From NCBI GenBank assembly GCA_019671135.1, contig JAHRHY010000004.1, positions 1,736,001 to 1,800,000 on the forward strand: a stretch of 64,000 bases of DNA, in the 5' to 3' direction. Position numbers and translations under genes: made by a program. Below are positions 11,915-22,626 of this stretch, piece after piece (the stretch's first letter is position 1; every line of letters begins with the position of its first letter). Below the pieces are notes generated by a model. The model saw only the letters and a list, made by a program, of their open reading frames with translations, ran no database searches and was not told the DNA's origin. The DNA comes from Linnemannia hyalina (lineage: Eukaryota; Mortierellomycota; Mortierellomycetes; Mortierellales; Mortierellaceae).

Positions 11915-12332
11915 GCAAGGTTGCTTTATTATTTGGGATGAGTAATGGAAGAGGAGGGTGTACCTTGGGTGTAGCTGTATGAGTTAGAAGGAGTGGGAGG
12001 CGGGTGGTGGTTGAGGGAAGGGGTGAATGAGAAAAAAGAGTGTGCGAAAGAAGAAAGTTTTATAGAGAACGCGTAAAAAGGCGCGGCAGAAGCAAGGGAC
12101 GGCGTGATGGGAAAAAGAGTGGAGGGCGTGGCAGTTCACTTCAGGAACAATCCGCGCTATGGGTGGCACAGTGGAAATCAATTACTTTGACACCGTTCAT
12201 GGTTTATCCAGGGGGTATTTTTTATCATTCAATTTTTTATTCAAAGTGATTCTGTTGTACATCCGAAGTGGTAAAAGGTGTTGAAGTGGGCTGTAGTGAA
12301 GAAGAGGCTCTGCACTTTATGCAACTGCAAGT
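11915..12332. other. Intergenic: insulysin promoter and pirin 3'UTR
   Basis: Both flanking genes are on the minus strand. The minus strand has AATAAA at 12241-12236, about 90 nt after the pirin stop. The rest is a purine/pyrimidine-skewed stretch (pyrimidine-rich on the minus strand) upstream of insulysin. No gene is seen. Confidence 0.55.
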
Positions 12333-13214
12333 TTAACCGGCAATAGTCGACCTCCAGTTCTTGGCGCGCTCGAAACCGTTCTGGTTGGACTGGTAGTCGA
12401 TAAAGGTCCTGTAGATATCCTCGGTCGTATTCATCACAAAGGGGCCATGCTGCACAATAGGCTCCTTCAGGGGCTCACCAGCAATGAACACAAAGTGCGC
12501 ATCCTCGTCCTTGGTCGTGATCTTGACCGTCTCGGCACCGTCCTCAGAGAAGGTCAGCGTGTGGTGCGCCTTGCCCTCAAACTCCTTGTCGCCGATAAAG
12601 GCCGTGCCCTTGAGCATGTAGATGAATCCGGTGAAGGTCTTGGGAATAGTCTGGATGACGGTCTTGTTCTTGGCAACCTTGAAGTCGAGGTACATGGTGG
12701 GTGTCCGAGTGTAGACCTGGGACTTGACGCCGTGCGACTCGCCAGCAATGACCTTGACGACGACACCCTCCGCAGGGTTGGCTCTGGGGATCTGGCCGTC
12801 GAGGAGTTCTTGGTACTGAGGCTCGCACATCTTATGTTCCCTGGGCAGGTTGATCCAGAGCTGGAGACCGTGGGCACGGGTCTGGGACTTGACGGGCATC
12901 TCGGAGTGAACAATGCCACGGCCGGCGGTCATCCACTGGAGGTCACCAGGCCCGATGGTTCCCTTGTGTCCAGCAAAGTCCTCGTGCTGGAACTGACCCT
13001 CGAGCATGTAGGTGACGGTCTCGAAGCCGCGGTGGGGGTGATCGGGGAAGCCGCCGTTCTTGTCGACGTTGAACTCGTCGAGCATGAGGAAGGGGTCGTG
13101 GTTTCGGAGCTCAGGGCGACCGATGGATCGGCGGACACGGGCACCAGCACCCTCGGCTTGCTCCTTGGAGAGGATGGCCTTTGTGATGGATCTTGAAGTT
13201 GGGGTAACAGTCAT
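12333..13214 (-). CDS. Pirin family cupin protein
   Basis: A single uninterrupted exon of 293 aa. The start at 13214 (MTVTPTSRSITKAIL) is the first ATG; the frame upstream has only a TTG. The N-terminal cupin has the family metal ligands in HPHRGFETVTYMLEG (HxH) and GRGIVHSEMP (HxE), together with the hallmark PFLMLDEFNV. The C-terminal cupin (TPTMYLDFKV, FTGFIYMLKG, HFVFIAGEPL) is present, so both halves of the bicupin are complete. Pirins are iron-binding nuclear or cytosolic proteins; some have quercetin dioxygenase activity and others act as redox-sensitive transcription cofactors. The specific role here is unknown. Codon use is strongly biased to C/G-ending codons, suggesting good expression; it also creates a long open antisense frame with no meaning. 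A TATA box lies about 100 nt upstream. Confidence 0.93.
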   Translation of the reverse strand: MTVTPTSRSITKAILSKEQAEGAGARVRRSIGRPELRNHDPFLMLDEFNVDKNGGFPDHPHRGFETVTYMLEGQFQHEDFAGHKGTIGPGDLQWMTAGRGIVHSEMPVKSQTRAHGLQLWINLPREHKMCEPQYQELLDGQIPRANPAEGVVVKVIAGESHGVKSQVYTRTPTMYLDFKVAKNKTVIQTIPKTFTGFIYMLKGTAFIGDKEFEGKAHHTLTFSEDGAETVKITTKDEDAHFVFIAGEPLKEPIVQHGPFVMNTTEDIYRTFIDYQSNQNGFERAKNWRSTIAG

Positions 13215-13317
13215 TTCGTTGTTGTGTGAGTGTGTTTTCAAGTGTTTGTTGAGTGTGTGAAGGGGAGTGCAGTGTTTTTTTGTGGTTTGACTGGAAATCC
13301 GAAGTGGCTCTCAGCCC

Positions 13318-13323
13318 TTTATA
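13318..13323 (-). promoter_or_regulatory. TATA box of the pirin gene
   Basis: The minus strand reads TATAAAG about 104 nt upstream of the pirin ATG. The spacing is compatible with a short leader. Confidence 0.5.
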
Positions 13324-14905
13324 TTTTTATGAGTGTCATTTCTTCATGACCAATCTACCAAGAGAACATTCAGGCTTGCCTAAGCCACGAGCAATGGCTT
13401 AGAATTGCTTGCCTTTTCGGGAATTGTCAGCTTGCAAATCAGCCAGTGCACTAGCATAGTCCTACACTAGCACCTACTCGCAGGTACTTATCATACTTGT
13501 CGTCACAAATGAACAAGCTCATGGTGATGAACGCGTTGGACAATAATCCTACCAATTGTCTACGCAAAAAGAACATACTTTTATCTTATATCTTTGCGTG
13601 TGGTTGATGGATATCTTAGCAAGATAGTAGCAATCACCACGAAATGAGTTCCTTCCCCTTACCTTGGTCATTACGAATTCTCTGACCTGGGTACGACTCG
13701 GCCTGGGCAGGGGTGGGAAGAGAGATAGACGGTGTGTTTATGGTAGATGAGCTAAAGGCGGCGTAGAACAGCTGAACAGGTGAGTCCTCTTCTCCCATTC
13801 ATGCTTCAAAACAGAGAAGCAGAGTCTTTGTTGTTCTATGTAGTAAGGAATATTCGCCAATTTGGCCAAGAAGTAAACGAGCTGACCACATAGAACCACA
13901 CTGGCACATGGAGGCACATGATTAACGTGGGCACCCTATCCGTGCATTAAACTTCCAAAAGAGGTAGTGAACAGTGGAGAGAAAATGGAGAGAAAAAAGG
14001 GATGCGCATAGGATAATGGGAGCTTAGACGATTGCAGCTGCACTGCTATCATGTAAGGAAAAAAACAGAGAAGGGATTGAGGGAAAGAGTGAGGGAGACA
14101 GGGTCTTGGCAATGCCAATTGGTTCACAATCCCTCAATAGCTCTTCATACCGTTCGCAGTAACTAATCTATCTCGTTCGTCTTCGATTCATTCTTCGGGT
14201 CATGAAAGAAAAGACCACTACAAGAAGATACGATACATCGAGATACATTTTTTTGCTACTGCTTTTTCTTTTTTTGTTTGGAGTGCTGACGTGAATGTCA
14301 ATATTGGATTTGTGGTGATTGAGGTGATTCGAGGAGTGAAAAGATGTAAGAAAGCAAGGTAGAAAAGTTGCAACAATAAAGATAAAGGACAAAGAAAAGG
14401 AGAACGAGTCCAACCAGATGGGAGGGATTTAAGAAAATGGGGGGGTAGAGGGGGGTGCAGTGGACAAAAAGGTTGCCGAGAAACAGAAAGGGGTTCAAAG
14501 GGAGCAAAGAAGATCCTACGAGCGAAATCGATGTGAAGCGCTGGTAGTGGTGGATATGGTGGTGGTCACGATGAGCTAGTGGATGCCTGTCCCTCGTGTC
14601 GAGGGAGGCATGTGGGCATGGTTGGATGTTCCATTGCAACAACACCATGTTGAAATGCAATGCGATGCGCATTGGGCAGAAAAAAATGAAATCATCGCTT
14701 CCCACAAATCTCGCAATCGCATTTTGGTAGGGGGAGAAAGTTCCGCCGCGCCTTCTTTGCGTTTGGCGTAGGAGCGAAAAGGAACACTTACACACACAAA
14801 ATTCAACGGCTTGAAAGGGCTTGAAAGGATATGATGTTTTTATTTACAAATAGCGAGAGAACTACATCGCTCATGTCAACTACTATTGTACGGAACAACG
14901 ACGAG
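13324..14905. other. Intergenic: pirin upstream region and 3' flank of the PY-motif gene
   Basis: No coding frame with recognisable content. Several 60-165-codon open frames between 13,936 and 14,806 are composition effects. No RNA gene or repeat family is evident. Confidence 0.55.
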
Positions 14906-15595
14906 TCAGACAGTGACCGCCGAGTGAGCTATCCGCTGAGTTCCATTCATCCGGTGATACGATGGTTGGGAGCTGGATTCGCCAAAGACATCCGAGTACG
15001 GTGGTGGCGGTGGCTCGCTTGCTCCTGTCTCTGTGGGTGCGTTTCTGTTGACGACAGGCAGCAGCGGGGCTTGACCTGGGAGACGTGATGCAAAAAGACC
15101 TAATCCAGTCAAGCGACGTGCCGACCTTGGCGGCCTTGTAGGGGCAGGAAGCGGAATGACAAACGTGCCTAGAGGTAGTGTCGAAGAGCCCCCGACTTGT
15201 GTCATTTCTCCATTGTGGTAGTATCCCGAATTCCTTGACAATATCGAGTAAGCGGGCACCGGTACGGTAGGAATAGTGGTGGTGATAGCGGTGGTAGGTA
15301 CTCGTCCGCGACGGAGCGCACGGAATAAGTCTCTGGAGGCGGGACGGACGCCAGTTCTACTTGGATGGTGGCCATAATGGTTGTCTTCGTCGTCATCCCC
15401 ATGGTAATAAAAGTTGCCAGTCGCCGGGAGGGTACTGGGCGGTTGGTATGCTGGCAAGACCTCTTCGGCGTCGCTCTTGGGATACATTGCAATCTTCCGA
15501 CAGAGTCGAATGAAATAATACAAGATGACGAGACCAGACATGAGGCCAACACAAGCGCCGATGGCGGTCCGAATGCTATCTGAAGCTTCGTCCAT
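14906..15595 (-). CDS. Single-pass membrane protein with PY motifs (Rcr-like ubiquitin-ligase adaptor candidate)
   Basis: A single exon of 229 aa starting at ATG 15595 (the preceding in-frame codon at 15601 is TTG). A hydrophobic helix spans about residues 11-32 (AIGACVGLMSGLVILYYFIR), followed by basic residues (LCRK). That predicts a short outside N-terminus and a long cytosolic tail. The tail is Pro/Ser/Arg-rich and contains EPPPPPYSDVFG near residues 194-205, a clear PPxY motif, plus a weaker LPAY near residue 48. One helix plus PPxY resembles yeast Rcr1/Rcr2 and other membrane adaptors that recruit the Nedd4-type ligase Rsp5. That function is inferred from architecture only; I do not recognise the protein by sequence. 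A TATA box lies 121 nt upstream. The gene is divergent from chitin synthase. Confidence 0.7.
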   Translation of the reverse strand: MDEASDSIRTAIGACVGLMSGLVILYYFIRLCRKIAMYPKSDAEEVLPAYQPPSTLPATGNFYYHGDDDEDNHYGHHPSRTGVRPASRDLFRALRRGRVPTTAITTTIPTVPVPAYSILSRNSGYYHNGEMTQVGGSSTLPLGTFVIPLPAPTRPPRSARRLTGLGLFASRLPGQAPLLPVVNRNAPTETGASEPPPPPYSDVFGESSSQPSYHRMNGTQRIAHSAVTV

Positions 15596-15715
15596 GGTCA
15601 AGAATGAAGGATCGGTCCTGAATTGAGATGAGAAAGAGGGTGCTAACGAGGACGAGAAGTAAAGGGTAGAGATTGTGGGAAAGGAAGGAAAGAAAGCGAA
15701 TTGAAAGCAAAATAA

Positions 15716-15723
15716 TATTTATA
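15716..15723 (-). promoter_or_regulatory. TATA box of the PY-motif membrane protein gene
   Basis: The minus strand reads TATAAATA 121 nt upstream of the ATG at 15595. Confidence 0.5.
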
Positions 15724-17261
15724 CTGCTTTCGATCGCATTATTGTTCGTTGGTTTGATGCAAGTTGACACACTTCACTTATGGTACATGGAGGGCAATAA
15801 GGGATTGAGGGGTGTCAGTGGTCAAAAGAAAGGGAGAGAGGGAAAACGGTTACACCTAAAGCAAAGGCTGATGAAGAAGGGCTCTGCGTGTTGGAATGCT
15901 GGCGTGGTCAATGGAGTGCGAGGCATAAATTATCAGTTATCAATGCGGAAGGATTGACGCCCATCGTTCTTTTCTTCTCATCCAAAGCACAGATCTCTTC
16001 GGGCAGCACTGGTCCGTGTTAACGAAAGGAGTGGACAGGTGAGTCAAGAACATTAAAAGGCGTGCAAAGATTTGGCTTTTTCAGGTGGGGGGTTGACAAG
16101 GCACTAATGGCATCCGAGCGCCAACCGTTGTGTTTCAACTTGTTTATGTTGTCGGCAAGTAAGATTACTAAGAGCTGCATTAAGACATTTCTAAGGGGGG
16201 AAGACAAGCAGGGGGTAAAACAGGGGCGCACGGTTTGATGTGAAAACAAGGGGATGCTCAATGACTCTAATTGGACTGAGAGGCGTACTTGACTCCAGGT
16301 AAGGACCTATTGTTTTTGGTGGCGCGAGCGATAGCAATTAGAAAGAAAAGCACCTTTGGTGGGGAATGTAATGGAATGCTCTTGAATGTCTGGCTTGGCT
16401 GTCCTTTCTTTATCCATCATCGATTCGCTCACAATTCACTCTCGGGTGGATTGGCAATTGCTCTCTTCATGACGGACTGTGGCTGTTTGTTGTGCTGTTT
16501 GGGTATAAGTAATGTGGGTAAGTGTAATCTACAGGATGGATTGGCTGTTCGTTGTTTGAAAATGGGCGGATGAATTGAGTCCCAAAAGTCCATTTGGCGC
16601 TAATGAATTTAGTTGAGGTGGAGCGGGACATCCCTCGGATGGCTTCACTTTCTCTCGAGGTGAGGTTATACAACAAACGTTCGTCATGATGGCCTGGGAA
16701 AATGAGAAAAGACGGTAATGTAGAGTATGGTTAAGAGACCAGACTCTTTTACAGACAAAGGTAAGGTTGACGAGAGGATTGAAGGAAGTGCAAGAAGGAG
16801 AAGAAGAAGAAGAAGAAGAAGAAGAAGAAGAAGAAGAAGAAAAAGAAAAAGAGAAAAGCACATTCATCCTTTTACGTGTTATCTATCTCACTTCTCTCAT
16901 TTGTCTGACCCACATGCAGCTCTTCTGTTTGTAACAGCCTGCCTTGTTATTTTGATTGCGACTTTGCTTGATTTTGCCTTTTCCTGTAACCCCTGTCTCC
17001 TTCCAGCCTTTAGATATCTGGAACAGGAACAGGGGGGGGGGGGAACATGGAAACATCATCACCACCTTTTCATCACTCGGACGACAATCAGTCTTCCCTC
17101 CGCCCCTTTATTTAACCTTTCTCTTCTCCCGCCACTTTCTTTGTTCTTTGTTCTTTTCTTGCTTCTTGCTTCTTGTTCCCCCTCTCCCTTTCTCCGTCCC
17201 TTCCTTTCTATCTTCGATTGTTCTCCACTCCACTCCTCGCTCACATCCATAATCCGACTCA
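15724..17261. other. Divergent intergenic region before chitin synthase
   Basis: Contains a GAA microsatellite at 16798-16840, a G10 run at 17033-17042 and a strongly pyrimidine-rich leader from about 17,090 to the chitin synthase ATG. No gene recognised. Confidence 0.55.
16798..16840. repeat. (GAA)n microsatellite
   Basis: About 14 near-perfect GAA/AAG units followed by degenerate AAAAG. Noncoding. Confidence 0.9.
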
Positions 17262-20200
17262 ATGCTCCGCCCAAAACGTGCAAACAACAGAACCGACAGC
17301 GACCGCTCGGCTCTTATAAACGACGGGTATAACAACAACAACAACAACAACAACAGCAACAACAATCTCAGCAACAGTCGTACACAAACTAGTACCTCTA
17401 GTCCTTCTTCTCTCCCTTCCTCCACTGCTCATTCACCATCACACTTCCAACCCTCTCATCTCTCTGCAACTCATCCCCTCCAGTCCCTCCCTCCCCGCCA
17501 CCAACAACCTTCTACATCAACAACAACACCAATGGCCCAACCAAGGTACCCCCCGCAGGCTCGGAGGGGTCAGGCCCAGTTCGCCTCTTACTCCCCAGAG
17601 GTCAACCAGCTTAGCTCAGAAAGCTCCACTACCCCTGGAGGAGGTCTGCCCGACTTTGACATTCCAGCCTACTCATCCTTCATTCGTGATCCCTCCAACC
17701 TCGCTCGCCATCAGTCCATCCTCTCGGTCATGTCCCGCAGATCCAGAGCCTCCATCATTTCCAACCCTGACCTCGACACGGAAGGTGTCTACTCTTACTA
17801 TCCTCACCAACAACCTAAACGTCCTAAAGAACCAGAGCCAGAGCCAGAGGAGCCCGTGTTTTCGGTGCAGCTCGAGGATTTCAACCCCCCTCCCCCTGAC
17901 TCGCCTATTCTCCCTCCTCCACAATTGATCCCTGGCGAGCGTCAGGAGAGGCGGTACAAGACCAAGAAGGTCGTCGAGCTGACGAGCGACAACCTTGTTA
18001 TCGAGTGTCCTGTGCCCCCTCACTACCTTGTCAAGCAGTCCAAGCAGAAGGGCCAGGAGTGGGAGTTTATGCGGTACTCGGCTGTCACCTGCGATCCCGA
18101 CCTGTTCCAGGCAGAAAACTATACCTTGCGGCCAGCCATGTGGAACCGAGAGACGGAGCTGTTCATCGTTGTTACCATGTACAATGTAAGTGTGCTGTAC
18201 TTCCTCATATGTTGTTTGTATTTCTTGCTCTTTGTGAATGTGAATGTGTGGAAAACTCAAAATAACCTTATCGAACCATTCTTCATTTTTAATCCGACGC
18301 CACCTTCATCGGTTTCTGAATGAATGGACGTCCGCACTTTAGGAAGGGGTGAACCTCTTTGCAGAGACTATGCACGGGATCATGAAGAATATCCGTCACC
18401 TCTGTTCCAGGAATAGCTCAAAGACCTGGGGCGAGGGCTCGTGGGAGAAGGTCGTCGTCTGCATTGTTTCCGATGGGCGTAAAAAGTGTGACCCGCAGGT
18501 CTACAACTACCTCGCCGCCATGGGCGTCTATCAGGAGGGTGTCGCCAAGCGTGAAGTCAATGGCAAAGAGGTCCAGGCGCACGTCTACGAGGTATATTCT
18601 CCTTTTATTAATCTTTTGGATCAGGCTGATGCCATCATGAGATGTTGAGTGGAAGTGTTAAAAACCACCATTGTTTCTTGAATAGTACACGACTCAGGTG
18701 ACGATCGACCCAAAGATGAAGATTGCTCCATCCGCAACGAGCGACTATGTGCCGGTGCAAATCATGTTCTGTCTCAAGGAAAAGAACGCTAAAAAGCTCA
18801 ACTCTCATCGCTGGTTCTTTAACGCCTTTGGACCTGTCATCAACCCTCGTGTCTGTGTTCTGCTGGATGTCGGAACAAGGCCAGGACCAACGTCCATCTA
18901 TCAGCTCTGGAAGGCTTTCGATCTCAACTCCAATGTCGCGGGCGCCTGCGGGGAGATTAAGCCGGTTAAGGGAGCCGGTGCCAAGAACTTGCTCAACCCA
19001 CTGGTCGCAGCTCAGAACTTTGAGTACAAGATGGTAAGTAATGGTTACTACGACTTATGACAACAATTTTCTTCTTGCTACCAATTTCATACAACTGACT
19101 TTGCTCCTTGTGTCCTTCTCTGAACAGAACAACATCCTGGACAAACCATTGGAGTCGGTCATCGGATACATTTCAGTGTTACCAGGGGCGTTCTCGGCGT
19201 ATCGGTACAAGGCACTTTTGACATCGCCAGAGACACCCGACAGCGGACCTTTGGTCAGCTACTTCAAGGGCGAGAAGCCTTCGCCAGATTCGGGAATCTT
19301 CGATGCCAACATGTACCTGGCAGAAGACCGTATTCTGTGCTTCGAGCTTGTGGCGAAGCGGAACTATGCATGGACTCTTCGATATGTCAAGGCGGCATGG
19401 GCAGAGACGGATGTCCCCGACACTGTTCCTGAATTGATTAGCCAACGTCGTCGCTGGCTCAACGGAACTTTCTTTGTGGCCCTGTTTTCCGTCTTTCATT
19501 TTGGCAAGATCTACAAGAGCAACCATGCCTACTGGAGGTAAGAGCCTCTTGGCATCACTCTTGTCAGCTGGTTTGTATTTAGAATCTTAGATATGGTATG
19601 TCGGATGGGCTTTGCCTGACACTCGTCTATTTTCACTTCTATCTAGAAAATTCCTCTTCCATCTTCAGTTCATCTATAATGTCCTCAGCCTCTTTTTCAG
19701 TTGGTTTGCAATTGTAAGTTACTATGGTCATATGTCCGCTAACAATGGCAAACGCGTTTATTATAGGCACTAATGCTCTTTTCTTTTTGCATTGGATGAT
19801 TCTAGGGCAACATTTACCTCACTTTCTACATCCTCGCCAACTCGCTCACTTTCCCAGAGAACGCTCCAAACGGCCGGTCTGATATCTTCAAGATTGTTTT
19901 TACCGTTCTCAAGTACTTTTACGAGTTCCTTGTCATTGCTATCTTTGTGCTCAGCATGGGCAACCGGCCCACAGGGTAAGTACCTTTCGAGAATGTAAGT
20001 CTTGTGAGTATTCTTGGGGTCCAAAGTTGACACGCGACGTTTCTTTTCTTTCAATTGTTTAGGTCAAGGGTGCTCTATACGTTAGCAATGGTCTTCTTCG
20101 CCATCTTGATGGTGTACATGACCTTTTGCGCTGTTTGGTTGACATACCTTGGGATCAAAATGGCGCTCGATTCTGGAATCAACACGCTATCGGCCGTTCT

Positions 20201-20919
20201 GGATGAGCCGCATTTCAGGAACGTCATCTTGTCTCTTGCCTCTACTTATGGGCTCTACGTCTTTGGAAGTGTCTTGTATTTGGAGCCATGGCATATGGTG
20301 ACCAGTTTTGTGCAGTATCTCTGCATGATGCCAAGGTGAGTCGTACTTTTTGTCAGACCCTGTAAGGACTATATTTCTTGAGGACGAACACTAATGGTAT
20401 GCTTACTCTCTTGACTATAACAACAATAGTTACGTGAATGTGCTGAATGTGTACGCGTTCTGTAACACACATGACGTGAGTTGGGGAACCAAGGGTGACA
20501 CGATCGACAACATGGACCTCGGTGCCGTCAAGTCCAGCTCCAAAGAAGGGTCCGGCGGGGAAGTCACGGTGGATGTCCCCACAGAGGATACGGACATCAA
20601 CGACTCCTACATGAAGGCTGTGGGTTCTTTGAGAGAGAAGACGGTGGAGACTGAGCAGAAGCGGGATGCAAAGACAAAGCAGGAGGATTACTACAAGGCC
20701 TTTAGGACACGATTGGTTCTCCTCTGGTGCGCGTCTAATGGTCTGTTGGTTAGCGTTGTCACGTATTCCGGATCTAACCTGACAGGCACCTATGATACCC
20801 GATCCAAGGCATACCTCGGATTTGTGCTGTGGTCTGTTGCCTTCTTGTCGGCCTTCCGGTTTGTGGGCAGTGTTGCGTATATCATTCTGCGACTTATCAC
20901 TGGAGAGCTCAGGTGGTAA
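17262..20919 (+). CDS. Chitin synthase, division 1 (class I-III type)
   Basis: Eight exons: 17262..18185, 18343..18591, 18686..19033, 19128..19537, 19647..19713, 19806..19975, 20063..20335, 20430..20919; 976 aa, all splices in frame. The first ~230 residues are disordered, with an Asn run from an AAC microsatellite (17331-17365). The GT2 catalytic core follows: [54 protein letters not shown] and the acceptor motif QRRRWLNG. After that come multiple membrane helices ([52 protein letters not shown]) and a C-terminal helix pair. The enzyme extends beta-1,4-GlcNAc chains from UDP-GlcNAc at the plasma membrane. All key catalytic residues are present. No myosin domain was seen, so this is not division 2. 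The exact class was not determined. Confidence 0.95.
17331..17365 (+). repeat. Coding (AAC)n microsatellite in chitin synthase
   Basis: An AAC run encoding poly-Asn near residue 25 of the disordered N-terminus; likely length-variable between strains. Confidence 0.85.
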
Positions 20920-21162
20920 AACGACGGCAAATACCTACCAAGATACACATAGCGAGTGTAGACTTTTAATAATAACAATACCCAGCTACGACATGCAGAA
21001 GATAATCGGCGCCTGTTTTAGACCCTTTTCCTACTTTTTTTTAACGGTTGCCGTGTGACTGTGCTTTAATTGGCATTCCAGCTCGCTTGAAGGAACTTTC
21101 TGTTTGCAGCTTCGACAAGGACACATTCGCTCCACCACCATTCTCTTCCATTCCTCAACACA

Positions 21163-22507
21163 ATGTCGACAACGAATGTACCCCACCCACAAACCTACAC
21201 TCTAGCAGTCCTTGAGCTCCAGTCGCCACCCACACCACCCAGCACTGGCACCGGAACCGATACAAGCCCAGTCGTCATAGTCACGACGACCCACAAAGAC
21301 GCCAACACCATCCTTCTCGACTACCCCCCAGGAGCCTACACCGCCATGCGAACCTTCTCCTGCCTCGGGATCATGGACTTCTCGGGCCACGTCACTCGTA
21401 TTGCCAACTCGCTCTCTCAAATCCATTTCCCGGAATCTGATAGGATTACGGCGGGGGAGGATGTGGACGTAGAGAGTGAGGAGTTGGATGTTAAGGAGGG
21501 ATTGGCGTCGTTTCGGGATCCGGGGAGCCTTAAGGTTGTGGTGGCGGATGTTGTCAGGAAGGCTTTGAGGGCTTACTTTGCGGTGAAGGAGAATGGGGAG
21601 GCGGGTTCGGAGGCAAAGGTTACTGTCCTTTGTACCTGGAACGTCAAGGTACACCTTGACGTTTTCACGAATGTTGATGCGAGGTGGTATCGTATGGATG
21701 ATTTGCGGGTGGGGGTTTTTTTACAACGTTCCTCTTTGTCTGTCATATTGATAGGGACATGTACCGGCATTGTTGGCTCATGCTGAGCCATTAAAGGTCC
21801 CAAAGGAACGACGCTGCAAGGTCAAAGTCCACGGATCACCTCGCCATCACGCCACCGCCAAAGATTCTCAATGGGTGGTAGGTATTCATTCCACCTCACC
21901 CCCCTCTTCCTCCCAAAGCGCCCCTGACAAAATGTACCAACACCATTATCTACCATCTCAATACCTCTCACAGCGCGATAGAGCAGCCCTGGAGGCAACT
22001 TTATCCAAGGACACGAACGAGGGCCTCCTTCTCGATGAAGCATCCCAAAACCTCTACGAAGGTCTATCCTCAAACTTTTACGCGTTCGACCGCAAATCAC
22101 AGTCGGTCGTGACAGCACCTCTGGACAGCGTCCTTCAAGGGACAATCCTCAAGGTTGTCCTGGCTGTGTGCGAAAAACAAAAGATCCCTGTCCAGTTCAA
22201 GTTCCCTAACCTTAGGGATATCGACCATTGGGAGGGCGCTTTCATCACCAGTAAGGAACTTTTTTTGTTTGATGGAATGATAGTGGAGGAGAAAACTCGC
22301 AAGGATACACTCATGTCTGACCATCCACTACCACGTTACATAATAGGTACCTCGAGGCTGGTGCTGCCCATTGAGACCATTATATTGCCAGATGGGTCCG
22401 AGAAAAAGTTTGGCGAGAGTCCAGCCATAGAACTGATCCGCTTTCACGTCCTCCAGGAGTGCCAAAGACGTGTAGAAGCTCTCTTGACGGCGCAAGACTT
22501 GGAATAA
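21163..22507 (+). CDS. Class IV aminotransferase-like PLP enzyme
   Basis: Exons 21163..21648, 21755..21877, 21974..22250 and 22347..22507 give 348 aa, all in frame. The N-terminal part (ILLDYPPGAYTAMRTF) starts the fold. Exon 2 ends with ATAKDSQWV, and joining it to RDRAALE places the Lys where family members carry the PLP lysine. Exon 3 has LLLDEASQNLYEGLSSNFYA followed by TAPLDSVLQGTILKVVLAVC. The splice into exon 4 makes AFITSTSRLVLPIE, the characteristic substrate/cofactor loop. These are signatures of the branched-chain/D-amino-acid aminotransferase fold. The group is widespread in fungi and plants with no assigned substrate, so I do not name one. The stop overlaps an AATAAA signal, and the convergent Leo1 gene ends 119 nt away. 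Confidence 0.85.
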
Positions 22508-22508
22508 A
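22503..22508 (+). terminator. Poly(A) signal overlapping the aminotransferase stop codon
   Basis: AATAAA shares its central bases with the TAA stop at 22505-22507. Confidence 0.4.
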
Positions 22509-22532
22509 CAATGTGCAAATTTTTTTGTCGTT

Positions 22533-22538
22533 TTTATT
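22533..22538 (-). terminator. Poly(A) signal AATAAA of Leo1
   Basis: The minus strand reads AATAAA about 90 nt after the Leo1 stop, inside the convergent gap with the aminotransferase. Confidence 0.45.
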
Positions 22539-22626
22539 ACAGGTTATTTTTTCGTTCGATAGTTCAAGTTCTCAACAGACGGGGCAATACACGGCGTAGT
22601 TTGTCCATTGACTTTCAGTCCACCAC

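Noticed and set aside
12447..13196. 249-codon open frame antisense to pirin
   Set aside because: Same codon-bias effect; the sense strand encodes a complete pirin.
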